A DNA stretch of 64,000 nt, taken from positions 1 to 64,000 of the forward strand of contig NZ_FMVT01000011.1 in assembly GCF_900102505.1 (NCBI RefSeq). Reading direction: 5' to 3'. The translations under genes and the position numbers were made by a program. Source of the DNA: Paracoccus tibetensis. GTDB taxonomy: Bacteria > Pseudomonadota > Alphaproteobacteria > Rhodobacterales > Rhodobacteraceae. The notes beneath the pieces are model-generated. The model ran no database searches. It was not told the origin of the DNA and saw only the letters and a program-made list of their open reading frames with translations. Positions 27,146-36,399 of the stretch are shown here, piece after piece. Position 1 is the stretch's first letter. Each line of letters opens with the position of its first letter.

Positions 27146-27234
27146 GTCGTCTCCCCCGGTGATCAAAGGCGCCCCTGCTGCGCCAACCAGCAACACCGGC
27201 ATCGGCGCGTCAAGCGAATACACGGCGCGCCGCC

Positions 27235-30200
27235 TCAGGCCATCCGCTCCAGAAGATCGCCCGCCAGGTCCAGCCGGTCGTCGGGCCCGTCATCGTGCAG
27301 CGTCACGCGCCGCCCCTCGATGGTCAGCCCGCTCAGGCGTGGTGACAGCCGCGCGCGATCCTCCAGGTCCACGTCCGCACGGAAGGACAGCGCCACGCCC
27401 TCGGGCCCCATGCTCAGGCTCTCGACCCCCAGCCCCGCGCCGAGCGCACGCAGCCCGGCCGCCCGCAGCAGCGTCTCGACCGGCTCGGGCGGCGGGCCGA
27501 AGCGGTCGGCGATCTCGTCCGACAGGCGGGCGATCTCGGCGGCGTCCGCGGCACGCGCGATGCGGTGATAGAGGTCGAAGCGGTTCTCGGGCTCGGGGAT
27601 GTAGTCGGCCGGGATGTGGCCCGGCTCGCCCGGGACCTGCGGAGGCACGGCCGGCCCGGCCTCGCCCTTCGCCCGCTCGAGCGCCTCTACCAGCATCTGC
27701 TGGTAGAGGCCGAGGCCGACCCGCTGCACATGGCCCGCCTGCCGGTCGCCCAGCAGGTCCCCTGCCCCGCGCTGGTCCAGATCGGCGGCGCTGATCGCCA
27801 TGCCCGCGCCGAGCCGGTCCATCGCCTGAAGCGTGCCGAGGCGCTTCTCGGCCTCGTCGGAAAGATCCTCGCCCTCGGGGCTGAGCAGGTGGCAATAGGC
27901 CTGGGCCGGGCCGCGGCCGACCCGGCCCCGCAGCTGGTGCAGCTGCGCCAGCCCGAAGAGCGCCGGCCGCAGGATCACCATCGTGTTCGCGCGCCCCACG
28001 TCGAGGCCGCTCTCGATGATCCCCGTCGCCAGAAGCACGTCGCCCTCGCCGGCGGCGAACCCCACCATCACCTCGTCGATCTCGCGCGCGGACAGATCGC
28101 CATGAGCAACGCGCAGCGCCACGCCCGGCAGCAGTCGACCGAGCCGCTCGGCGGTGGGCGCGATGTCCTCGATCCGCGGCACGACGACGAAGCTCTGCCC
28201 CGAGCGGCGCTGCTCGCGCAGCAGCGCCTGGCGCAGGATCGTGTCGCCGTCCTCGGCGATCAGCGTGCGGATGGGCCGGCGCCGCGCCGGGGGCGTCAGC
28301 AGGTAGCTGAGGTCCTGAAGCCCGACCAGCGCAGTCTGAAGCGTCCGCGGGATCGGCGTCGCGCTCATCGACAGGACATGCAGGCCGCGGCCCAGCTCGC
28401 GCAGCTTCTGCTTCTGGGCCGCGCCGAAGCGCTGCTCCTCGTCGATCACCAGAAGCCCGAGGTCCTGGAAGACGACCCCCTTCCCCAGAAGCGCATGGGT
28501 GCCGACGGCGATGCGGATCGAGCCGTCGGCCAGCCCCGCCCGCACCGCGGCGGCCGGCTTGCCCGTGACCAGCCGCGAGAGATGCCCGACCTCGATCCCG
28601 AAGGGCGCGAAGCGGCGGCGGAAGGTCTCGGCATGCTGCCGCGCGAGGACCGTCGTCGGCGCGCAGATGGCGACCTGCCGGCCCGCCAGGGCAGCCGCCG
28701 CGGCGGCGCGCAGGGCGATCTCGGTCTTGCCGAAGCCCACGTCGCCGATCACCAGCCGGTCCATCGGCCGCCCCGAGGCCATGTCGTCCAGCACCGCGCG
28801 CACCGCCGCCGCCTGGTCCGGCGTCGGCTGGAACGGGAAGCGCGAGACGAAGCGCTCGAAGTCGCGGGGCGGCGGCGACAGCTTCGGGGCGGTCGCCGCC
28901 TCGCGCGCGCGCGCCAGCGCGACCAGGTGATCGGCCAGCCCCGCCAGCGCCTCGGCCGTGGCCTTCCGGCGCTTGGGCCAGGCCGCGCCGCGCAGGCGGT
29001 CGGCCTTCACCCCCGCCTCGGCCGTCCCGTAGCGCCAGATCCGGCCCGCGTCATGGGTCGGCACCATCAGGCGCTCGTCGCGGGCGAAGGTCAGGCGGAT
29101 CGCCTCGGGGCTGGGGGACGCGGGGTCCAGCGGCTCCAGCCCGTCCAGCCGCGCGAGGCCATGATCTTCGTGCACCACCATATCGCCCAGCTCGAGCGGC
29201 AAGGCCGGCAGCGCCGGAAGCGGGACGGCTTGCCGCGCCCGCCCTGCCCGGCTGCCAAGCAGATCCTGCGCCGTGACCACGACCAGATCCTCGGTCACCG
29301 CGCCCTGCGCCAGCTCGGCCAGGACGACCGCCCGCGGGTGCTCCGGCACCTCGGACCAGCCAGCGACCTCGGCCGGCGCGTCGCCCTCGGCCTGCGCAGC
29401 CATGCGGACGAGCCGGCGCCGCTCGAGCGCCGAGCCCGCGACGAACAGCACGCGCCGCCCGGCCAGCGGACCGGCCCCGAGGAACTGCGCCAGCTTCGCG
29501 CGCGGCCGGGCGGCGGCGGCGAAATAGGGCAGCTCGCGCCACTCGCCCGCCGTCAGCGTCTCGATGCGCCCGGCCAGCTCCGCCCATTCCTGCGCGCCGA
29601 GATAGAGCGCATCGACCGGCAGCGGATAGGCGCCATCCGCCTCGGCCTCGGCGCGCGCCTCCTCCAGCCGCGCCAGCCGCCGCTCGGCCAGCGCCAGCGT
29701 CTCGGGCAGCGCGGTGAGACGGGCGCCCGCCATGTGATTGGGCAGCGTGCCGAGCGACGGCCACGCCTTCGGCAGGCGATGCTCGGCGCCCCGTTCCCAC
29801 GGCTCATCGGCCGGCGGCAGTTCGGAGACGGGCACGATGTCCAGGCGCTCGATCTCGCTGATCGAGCGCTGCGTGACCGGGTCATAGCAGCGCAGGGCCG
29901 TGACGCGGCCGTCGGTCAGCTCGATCCGGCAGGGCAGCGCGTTGCCGCCGCCGAAGACCTCGACCGTCCCGCCGCGCAGCGCGATCTCGCCCGGCTCGTC
30001 GATGCGCTCGTCGGCCTCGTATCCCGCGCCGCGGGCGAAATCCTCGAGCGCCGCCATGTCCAGCGGCTCGCCCGCGCGGATGGTCATGCTGCGCACGCCC
30101 TCTTGCGGCGGCAGCCGTTGCAGCAGGACCGAAAGCGGGGCCACAACGACATCGCCCGCCTGCGCCTCGGCGATCTGGTGCAGCACGGCCATGCGGCGCC

Positions 30201-30414
30201 CCATCGCGTCTGGCGTGGGCGAGGCGCCATCGAAGGGCAGACAGTCCCAAGGCGGCATCAGCAGCACGCGCCGGCCCGGCAGCATGTCCTTCAGGAAGGT
30301 CGCCAGCGCCTCGGCCGCGCGCTCGTCACGGGCGACATGAAGCACGCGCTCGTCGGGACCGAGCGCGCGCAGCAGGGCCAGCGCTTCGACGCTGGCGGGA
30401 ATGGGATCGGACAT
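27235..30414 (-). CDS. mfd: Mfd-like transcription-repair coupling translocase (possibly a paralogue)
   Basis: 1059 aa, roughly 90 shorter than E. coli Mfd. Order: UvrB-homology region (LLMPPWDCLPFDGASP), RNA-polymerase-interaction segment (VVHEDHGLARLDGLE, RLMVPTHDAGRIWRYG), translocase (GDVGFGKTEIALRAA; DEEQRFGAAQKQ; SATPIPRTLQ; LHQLRGRVGR) and a C-terminal TRCF domain (EPENRFDLYHRIARAAD). Differences from typical Mfd: DEEQRFG rather than DEEHRFG, and motif V reads ESGLDVGRANTMVI instead of the common ETGIDIPxANTIII. It could be the only mfd or a second Mfd-like helicase. The start at 30414 has AGAGGTG upstream. Confidence 0.83.
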   Translation of the reverse strand: MSDPIPASVEALALLRALGPDERVLHVARDERAAEALATFLKDMLPGRRVLLMPPWDCLPFDGASPTPDAMGRRMAVLHQIAEAQAGDVVVAPLSVLLQRLPPQEGVRSMTIRAGEPLDMAALEDFARGAGYEADERIDEPGEIALRGGTVEVFGGGNALPCRIELTDGRVTALRCYDPVTQRSISEIERLDIVPVSELPPADEPWERGAEHRLPKAWPSLGTLPNHMAGARLTALPETLALAERRLARLEEARAEAEADGAYPLPVDALYLGAQEWAELAGRIETLTAGEWRELPYFAAAARPRAKLAQFLGAGPLAGRRVLFVAGSALERRRLVRMAAQAEGDAPAEVAGWSEVPEHPRAVVLAELAQGAVTEDLVVVTAQDLLGSRAGRARQAVPLPALPALPLELGDMVVHEDHGLARLDGLEPLDPASPSPEAIRLTFARDERLMVPTHDAGRIWRYGTAEAGVKADRLRGAAWPKRRKATAEALAGLADHLVALARAREAATAPKLSPPPRDFERFVSRFPFQPTPDQAAAVRAVLDDMASGRPMDRLVIGDVGFGKTEIALRAAAAAALAGRQVAICAPTTVLARQHAETFRRRFAPFGIEVGHLSRLVTGKPAAAVRAGLADGSIRIAVGTHALLGKGVVFQDLGLLVIDEEQRFGAAQKQKLRELGRGLHVLSMSATPIPRTLQTALVGLQDLSYLLTPPARRRPIRTLIAEDGDTILRQALLREQRRSGQSFVVVPRIEDIAPTAERLGRLLPGVALRVAHGDLSAREIDEVMVGFAAGEGDVLLATGIIESGLDVGRANTMVILRPALFGLAQLHQLRGRVGRGPAQAYCHLLSPEGEDLSDEAEKRLGTLQAMDRLGAGMAISAADLDQRGAGDLLGDRQAGHVQRVGLGLYQQMLVEALERAKGEAGPAVPPQVPGEPGHIPADYIPEPENRFDLYHRIARAADAAEIARLSDEIADRFGPPPEPVETLLRAAGLRALGAGLGVESLSMGPEGVALSFRADVDLEDRARLSPRLSGLTIEGRRVTLHDDGPDDRLDLAGDLLERMA

Positions 30415-30517
30415 CTGCACCTCTGCTTGCCGCCTTGGCCAGAGGATCTGCCCGCGTCGCCGGACCAGAACCACGCCGCCGAAAAGATGTTCCTGCCGTC
30501 GCGGCGGGCAAAGGCGT

Positions 30518-31522
30518 TCAGGCGGGGCTGCGGCGGGCCGGCCCGGGAAGGACGAACAGCCAGCGCACCGCGGCCCATCGGTCCATGCCGGTGGCCAGCG
30601 CCCAGCCCCCGGTCAGGCTCAGGGCAATGGCGGCGGCCGCCGTTGCGGCGTAGCTGGTCACGCCCGCGCCCTCGGCCAGCCGGGCGATCAGGAGGATGAA
30701 GATCGCGTGGCTCACGTAGAAGACGATCGACCGCTGCCCGATCCAGACCAGCGGGCGGGCGATCTGCACCCCTTCCAGCCGCTGCGCGATGGCGGCGAAG
30801 AAGAGGAAGCCGACCGCCGACACGACGACCCAGTTGGGTCCGAAGTTCAGGTCGTGGCGCGCGGTAGCGTAGCCCGCGGCCGCCACGAGGGGCGTCAGAA
30901 CCCAGATCCAGGGCGACCTGAGGACCTGCCCGATCAGCTCGCCGTGGCGCGAGACCGCGCTGCCGAGGAAGAAGAGCGACATCAGGTAGAGGATCCGCTC
31001 GGAGTATTTCGCGCCATCTGGCGAGATCATCGACAGCGTGAAGGCTGCGGCGGCGACCAGCAGCGGGTCCACCCGGCTCAGCGGCTTCGCCGCGATGTAG
31101 TAGACGAAGATGAAGCCCAGGAACCACAGATGGCTGCCGCCGGTATAGAGGTGTCGCACCTCGTAGGGGCTGGTCAGGTCGACCCCGGCCGCGCCGGCAT
31201 AGATCGTCGACCACAGGAAGAACGGCCAGAGGATCGCGCGGACCTTTCCCCAGAAATACTCGGGCATCGGCTTTGCCAGCGAGCGCGGCAGCAACATGCC
31301 CGACAGGAAGATCAGGATCGGCATCCGGAACAGCTTCAGCGTCTCGTTGAGGTTCCGCCACACGAGGCCGGCCTCGAACTCATAGCGCTCGACGATCGTC
31401 ACCGAGTGGAAGGTGATGACGGCCAGGATCGCGGCGCCGCGCACGATGTCCATCCAGAGCAGGCGGGACCGCGACGCTGTGTGGTCCCCTTGCACGGGGG
31501 CGGCCTGAAGGGAGAGGGCCAT
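30518..31522 (-). CDS. Membrane acyltransferase (acyltransferase 3 family)
   Basis: 334 aa with about ten membrane spans. Family start: RLLWMDIVRGAAILAVITFH with the catalytic His; later LFRMPILIFLSGMLL and GGSHLWFLGFIFVYY. Relatives O-acylate sugars of surface polysaccharides. No partner sugar gene is adjacent. It begins the minus-strand run that continues into mfd, and is divergent from the kdp operon. Confidence 0.85.
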   Translation of the reverse strand: MALSLQAAPVQGDHTASRSRLLWMDIVRGAAILAVITFHSVTIVERYEFEAGLVWRNLNETLKLFRMPILIFLSGMLLPRSLAKPMPEYFWGKVRAILWPFFLWSTIYAGAAGVDLTSPYEVRHLYTGGSHLWFLGFIFVYYIAAKPLSRVDPLLVAAAAFTLSMISPDGAKYSERILYLMSLFFLGSAVSRHGELIGQVLRSPWIWVLTPLVAAAGYATARHDLNFGPNWVVVSAVGFLFFAAIAQRLEGVQIARPLVWIGQRSIVFYVSHAIFILLIARLAEGAGVTSYAATAAAAIALSLTGGWALATGMDRWAAVRWLFVLPGPARRSPA

Positions 31523-31849
31523 GATGATGCTTGTCCCGCGTTGCCGGCGCGCCAGCAGGCGCCGCCTGTTTCCTTGGCCGCTGACCCGTCAGGGACCGCG
31601 GCATGAGCAGGCATAACCGCAGACAAATGGGTGGCGACAGGTCGCCCCGCCGCATTCTTCCGTGATGGGCGAAAGACCGCGGACGACGGCCTGTCGCACC
31701 GGCGGCTGCCTGCGTATGGGGCAAGGGTCCGGGGCGCGCGGCGCGTGGCAAGTCCTTTACGCGATCCTTACGCCGTCCCCCGGCATCCCGCATGGCATCC
31801 TTACGCGCCCCGCGCCCAGATTGTGGACAGCACAACACGAAGGTGACGC
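31523..31849. promoter_or_regulatory. Kdp promoter region with repeated TCCTTACGC boxes
   Basis: 327 nt between the divergent acyltransferase and the kdp leader ORF; no gene. TCCTTACGC occurs at 31765-31773 and 31798-31806, exactly 33 bp (three helical turns) apart, with a related TCCTTTACGC at 31753-31762. KdpE of E. coli binds T-rich sites ending TTTACA, so these are candidate KdpE boxes. Inference only. Confidence 0.5.
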
Positions 31850-31933
31850 ATGTCCGACATCATCTATCTCGCGCTCGGCGCCGGCGGGTTCCTGGCCTTC
31901 ATGGCCGCCACCCGCGCGCTGACGCGCCTGTGA
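31850..31933 (+). CDS. 27-aa hydrophobic leader ORF of the kdp operon
   Basis: Reads MSDIIYLALGAGGFLAFMAA and ends TRALTRL. AGGTG lies 5 nt upstream of the ATG, and it precedes kdpF by 11 nt. A single transmembrane helix with a short basic cytoplasmic tail is predicted. Similar tiny ORFs precede kdpF in other alphaproteobacteria (recollection). Possibly a small Kdp accessory peptide or a leader peptide. Confidence 0.6.
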   Translation: MSDIIYLALGAGGFLAFMAATRALTRL

Positions 31934-31944
31934 CGGAGGCGCGG

Positions 31945-32031
31945 ATGTTCGATCTGATCCTCGGCCTTGCCGTCGCGGCGGGGCTTCTGGGCTATCTCGT
32001 CGTGGCGCTGATGCGTCCCGACAGGTTCTGA
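31945..32031 (+). CDS. kdpF: KdpF small subunit
   Basis: 28 aa: [20 protein letters not shown] followed by ALMRPDRF. The single helix with the ALMRP(D/E)(R/K)F end is the KdpF signature. It stabilises the KdpFABC complex. GGAGG lies upstream of the start; kdpA follows after 10 nt. Confidence 0.88.
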   Translation: MFDLILGLAVAAGLLGYLVVALMRPDRF

Positions 32032-32041
32032 GGAGGCGCCC

Positions 32042-33745
32042 ATGTCCACCAGCCTTCTGGTCCTCACCCTCTATGCCGCGGCGACCGTGGGCCTGGCCTG
32101 GCTTCTCGCCGGGTACATGCACCGCGTCTTCACCGGCCAGCGCGTCTGGCTGAGCCCGATCATCGGCCCGCTGGAGCGCGGCTTTCGCGGCGCTGCGGGG
32201 CCGGCCGCCAGCCGCGCGCAAGGCTGGGCCGCCTACTCGATGGCGGTGCTTGTCTTCAACCTCTGCGGCTTTCTCTTCCTCTATGCCGTGCTGCGCCTGC
32301 AGGGCGCCTTGCCGTGGAACCCCGAAGGGATCCGCGCGATGGCCCCGGACCTGGCCTTCAACACCGCGATCAGCTTCGTCACCAACACCAACTGGCAGGC
32401 CTATTCTGGCGAGGTCCAGCTGAGCTACCTAGCGCAGATGGTCGGGCTGACCGTGCAGAACTTCGTCTCGGCCGCGACCGGGATGGCGGTGGCCGTCGCG
32501 GTGATCCGGGGCTTTGTCGCCAAGGGCGACGGGCGGGTCGGCAACTTCTGGACCGACATGGTCCGCGCGGTGCTCTACGTGCTGCTGCCGATCTCGATCC
32601 TGACCGCCATGCTGCTGATCTGGCAGGGCGTGCCGCAATCGCTTGGCGCCTATATCCGCGCGAGCACGCTGGAGGGTGCAAGCCAAGTCATCGCGCAGGG
32701 GCCGGCAGCCAGCCAGATCGCGATCAAGCAGCTCGGGACCAATGGCGGCGGCTTCTTCGGCGTCAACTCGGCCCATCCGCTGGAAAACCCGACGATCTTG
32801 TCGAACATGGTCCAGTCGATGCTGATCCTGCTGATCCCGGTCGCCTTCTGCTTCCTCTTCGGCCGGATGGTGGGCGACCGTCGGCAGGGCTGGGCGATCT
32901 TCGCCGCTATGGGCGTGCTGTTCGTCACCGGCCTCCTGCTGATCCACGGCTTCGAGCAGGCGGGCAACCCGATGCTGACCGTGCTGACCGGCATCACCGG
33001 CCCGAACATGGAGGGCAAGGAGCTTCGCTTCGGCGCCACCCTCTCGGCGCTCTGGGCGCAGGCGACGACGGCGGCCTCGAACGGGTCGATCAACGCGATG
33101 CATGACAGCTTCATGCCGCTGTCGGGCCTCGTCATGCTGCTGAACATGCAGGTGGGCGAGGTGATCTTCGGCGGCGTCGGCGCGGGCTTCTACGGAATGC
33201 TTCTTTATGTCGTGCTGGCGGTGTTCCTGGCCGGGCTGATGGTCGGCCGGACGCCCGAATATCTGGGCAAGAAGATCGAGGGGCGCGAGGTGACGCTGGC
33301 CGTGCTGGCCTTCCTGTCGATGCCGCTCGGCATCCTCGTGCTCAGTGCGCTGTCGGCGGTGGTCCCGGCGGGGCTGGCGGCGGTGCAGGATGCCGGGCCG
33401 CATGGCCTGTCCGAAATCCTCTATGCCTACAGCTCGGCCACGGGCAACAACGGCTCGGCCTTCGCCGGCTTCGGCGCGGGTGCGCCCTTCCACACCACGC
33501 TGCAAGGCATTGCCATGCTGCTGGGCCGCTACGCGATCATCATCCCGATGCTGGCCATCGCCGGCTCGCTGGCAACGAAGCGCCCGGCGCCCGCCACGGC
33601 GGGGACCTTCCCGACCCACGGGCCGCTTTTCGTGACCCTTCTGGTCATCACCGTCCTGATCCTAGGCGCGCTGACCTTCTTCCCGGCCCTCGTCCTGGGC
33701 CCCATCGCCGAGCATGTGTCCATGCTGGGCGGGCAAAGCTTCTGA
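32042..33745 (+). CDS. kdpA: Potassium-transporting ATPase, K+-binding channel subunit
   Basis: 567 aa, about ten spans. Selectivity-filter regions are recognisable: [11 protein letters not shown] in the first pore loop and [20 protein letters not shown] in the second, as well as [13 protein letters not shown]. It binds K+ from the periplasm in the high-affinity Kdp pump. Confidence 0.97.
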   Translation: MSTSLLVLTLYAAATVGLAWLLAGYMHRVFTGQRVWLSPIIGPLERGFRGAAGPAASRAQGWAAYSMAVLVFNLCGFLFLYAVLRLQGALPWNPEGIRAMAPDLAFNTAISFVTNTNWQAYSGEVQLSYLAQMVGLTVQNFVSAATGMAVAVAVIRGFVAKGDGRVGNFWTDMVRAVLYVLLPISILTAMLLIWQGVPQSLGAYIRASTLEGASQVIAQGPAASQIAIKQLGTNGGGFFGVNSAHPLENPTILSNMVQSMLILLIPVAFCFLFGRMVGDRRQGWAIFAAMGVLFVTGLLLIHGFEQAGNPMLTVLTGITGPNMEGKELRFGATLSALWAQATTAASNGSINAMHDSFMPLSGLVMLLNMQVGEVIFGGVGAGFYGMLLYVVLAVFLAGLMVGRTPEYLGKKIEGREVTLAVLAFLSMPLGILVLSALSAVVPAGLAAVQDAGPHGLSEILYAYSSATGNNGSAFAGFGAGAPFHTTLQGIAMLLGRYAIIIPMLAIAGSLATKRPAPATAGTFPTHGPLFVTLLVITVLILGALTFFPALVLGPIAEHVSMLGGQSF

Positions 33746-33754
33746 GGCGGAACC

Positions 33755-35794
33755 ATGAGCAGAACCACCCTCCCCCTGCCGTCAATGACGGCCCTTGCCC
33801 CGGCGGCGGCGCGGCAGGCGCTGGCCAAGCTGGCGCCCCGCACCCTGATCCGCAACCCGGTCATCTTCGCCACCGCCGTGGTCGCGCTGATGGTCACGCT
33901 GATGGGGCTGCGCGACCTTGCGCTCGGCGTGACGGGCGCGGGCGTCGCGGTGCAGATCGCGATCTGGCTCTGGGCCGCGGTGCTCATCTCGAACTTCGCC
34001 GAGAGCCTGGCCGAGGGGCGCGGCCGCGCCCGCGCCGACAGCCTGCGCGCCACCAAGTCCGAGACGATGGTCCGCGTCCTGCCCGCCCCCGACAGCCCGC
34101 ATGAGGCGGCCACGCAGGTCTCATCGGCCAGCCTGAAGCAGGGCCAGATCGTGCTGGTCGCGGCCGGCGACATCATCCCGGCGGATGCCGAGGTGATCCA
34201 GGGCGTCGCCTCGGTCGACGAAAGCGCCATCACCGGCGAAAGCGCTCCGGTCATCCGCGAATCCGGTGGCGATTTCAGCTCGGTCACGGGCGGCACGCGG
34301 ATCGTCTCGGACTGGCTGGTCCTGCGCGTCACGGCCGAGCCGGGGCGCAGCTTCCTCGACCGCATGATCGCGCTGGTCGAGGGGGCCGAACGCGGCCGCA
34401 CCCCGAACGAGATCGCGCTGAACATCCTGCTGGCCGGGCTGACGCTGATCTTCCTCTTCGTGGTCGTCACGCTCGAGCCCTTCGCGCGCTATTCCGGCAC
34501 CTCGATCCCGGTCGTGTTCCTCGCCGCGCTCTTCGTGACGCTGATCCCGACGACCATCGGGGGCCTTCTGTCCGCCATCGGCATCGCCGGGATGGACCGC
34601 CTGGCCCGCGCCAACGTGGTCGCCAAATCCGGCCGCGCGGTCGAGGCGGCGGGCGACGTGGACGTGCTGCTGCTGGACAAGACCGGCACGATCACCTTCG
34701 GCAACCGCATGGCCGACGCGCTGATCCCGGCGCAGGGCGTCAGCCCGGCGGCGCTGGCCCGCGCCGCGCTCGGCGCCAGCCGCGCGGACGACACGCCCGA
34801 GGGCAAGTCCATCGTCGAGATCGCCCGCAAGCAGCCCGGCGCCGCCGACGGCCAGGCCGAAGTCGCCGAGGCCATCGCCTTCTCGGCCCAGACCCGGCTC
34901 TCGGGCGCGAACCTCGTGGGCGGCACGCAGCTGCGCAAGGGCTCGGTCGACGCGATCCTGCGCCACACCGGCGCGGCGCTGGACGCCTCGCTCGCGGCCA
35001 GCGTGGACCAGATCGCCCGCTCGGGCGGCACGCCGCTGCTGGTCAGCGAGGGGCAGCGCATCCTGGGCGCGGTCCATCTGAAGGACATCATCAAGCCCGG
35101 CGTGCGCGAGCGCTTTGCCGAGCTGCGCGCGATGGGCATCCGCACGGTGATGATCACCGGCGACAACCCCCTGACCGCCGCCGCCATCGCCGCCGAGGCG
35201 GGTGTGGACGACTTCCTTGCCGAGGCGACGCCCGAGAACAAGCTGGAGCTGATCCGCGCCGAGCAGGCCAAGGGCCAGCTGGTCGCCATGTGCGGCGACG
35301 GCAGCAACGACGCGCCCGCGCTGGCGCAGGCAGATGTGGGCGTCGCGATGAACTCGGGCACCTCGGCCGCAAAGGAGGCCGCGAACCTGATCGATCTGGA
35401 CAGCGATCCCACGAAGCTGATCGAGGTCGTGCTGGTCGGCAAGCAGCTGCTGATCAGCCGGGGCGCGCTGACCACCTTCAGCATCGCCAACGACGTCGCG
35501 AAGTACTTCGCCATCCTGCCGGCGCTGTTCATCGCCGCCTATCCGGGCCTTGCTGTGCTGAACCTGATGGGCCTTGAAAGCGCGCAGAGCGCGATCCTGT
35601 CGGCGGTCATCTTCAACGCGTTGGTGATCCTGGCGCTGATCCCGCTGGCTCTGCGCGGCGTCAAATACGCCCCCGCCAGCGCCGCCGCCCTTCTGCGGCG
35701 GAACCTGACCATCTACGGGCTCGGCGGGCTGGTCGTCCCGTTCCTCGGGATCAAGGCCATCGACATGGCCGTGACCGCCCTCGGCCTCGCCTGA
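33755..35794 (+). CDS. kdpB: Potassium-transporting P-type ATPase, catalytic subunit
   Basis: 679 aa. P-type motifs all present: [12 protein letters not shown] in the actuator domain, phosphorylated Asp in [13 protein letters not shown], nucleotide-domain text, [14 protein letters not shown] and [36 protein letters not shown] is the KdpB-specific tail. It hydrolyses ATP to drive K+ uptake. Confidence 0.98.
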   Translation: MSRTTLPLPSMTALAPAAARQALAKLAPRTLIRNPVIFATAVVALMVTLMGLRDLALGVTGAGVAVQIAIWLWAAVLISNFAESLAEGRGRARADSLRATKSETMVRVLPAPDSPHEAATQVSSASLKQGQIVLVAAGDIIPADAEVIQGVASVDESAITGESAPVIRESGGDFSSVTGGTRIVSDWLVLRVTAEPGRSFLDRMIALVEGAERGRTPNEIALNILLAGLTLIFLFVVVTLEPFARYSGTSIPVVFLAALFVTLIPTTIGGLLSAIGIAGMDRLARANVVAKSGRAVEAAGDVDVLLLDKTGTITFGNRMADALIPAQGVSPAALARAALGASRADDTPEGKSIVEIARKQPGAADGQAEVAEAIAFSAQTRLSGANLVGGTQLRKGSVDAILRHTGAALDASLAASVDQIARSGGTPLLVSEGQRILGAVHLKDIIKPGVRERFAELRAMGIRTVMITGDNPLTAAAIAAEAGVDDFLAEATPENKLELIRAEQAKGQLVAMCGDGSNDAPALAQADVGVAMNSGTSAAKEAANLIDLDSDPTKLIEVVLVGKQLLISRGALTTFSIANDVAKYFAILPALFIAAYPGLAVLNLMGLESAQSAILSAVIFNALVILALIPLALRGVKYAPASAAALLRRNLTIYGLGGLVVPFLGIKAIDMAVTALGLA

Positions 35795-35805
35795 AGGAGA
35801 AGATC

Positions 35806-36396
35806 ATGAACGAACACATCCGTCCCGCGCTGGCCACCCTCGGCCTGATGGTGGTGCTGACCGGCCTCGCCTACCCGCTGGCGATCACCGGCCTCGGGCA
35901 GGCGCTGATGCCCCAGCAGGCCAATGCCAGCCTGATCGAGCGGAACGGCCGGATCGTCGGCTCGGCCCTCGTCGGGCAGGCCTTCGCCGCGCCGCGCTAC
36001 CTGCACCCGCGCCCCTCGGCGGTGGACTACGACGCCGCCGCAGCCGGCGCGAGCAACCTCGGCCCGACCAGCGCCGAGCTTCTGGCCCTGCAGGTCGCCC
36101 GCGCCGAGGCGTTTCGCGCCGAGACGGGCGCGGCGCGGGTGCCGGTCGACGCCGTCACCGCCTCGGCCAGCGGGCTCGACCCGCATGTCTCGCCGCAGAA
36201 CGCGCTGGCGCAGGCCGCCCGGATCGCCGCCGCGCGCGGCGCCCCCGAGGCCGCCATCCGCAGCATGATCGCCAGCCATGTCGAGCCGCCCCTGCTGGGC
36301 CTATTCGGCGAGCCGCGCGTGAACGTCCTGTCGGTGAACCTGGCTCTTGACGCGGCCTTCCCCTTGGCGGCCACTCTACCGGAAACCGAAGGCTGA
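35806..36396 (+). CDS. kdpC: Potassium-transporting ATPase subunit C
   Basis: 196 aa. One N-terminal membrane helix (ATLGLMVVLTGLAYPLAITG), then a periplasmic domain with YLHPRPSAVDYDAAAAGASN and the closing DPHVSPQNALAQAARIA, both KdpC signatures. AAGGAG precedes the start. Joins KdpA and KdpB in the complex. Confidence 0.96.
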   Translation: MNEHIRPALATLGLMVVLTGLAYPLAITGLGQALMPQQANASLIERNGRIVGSALVGQAFAAPRYLHPRPSAVDYDAAAAGASNLGPTSAELLALQVARAEAFRAETGAARVPVDAVTASASGLDPHVSPQNALAQAARIAAARGAPEAAIRSMIASHVEPPLLGLFGEPRVNVLSVNLALDAAFPLAATLPETEG

Positions 36397-36399
36397 GCC

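Noticed and set aside
27565-30699. 1044-codon plus-strand open frame opposite the Mfd-like gene
   Set aside because: It is the antisense of a well-supported gene in very GC-rich DNA; its protein is Arg/Gly/His-rich with no domain text.
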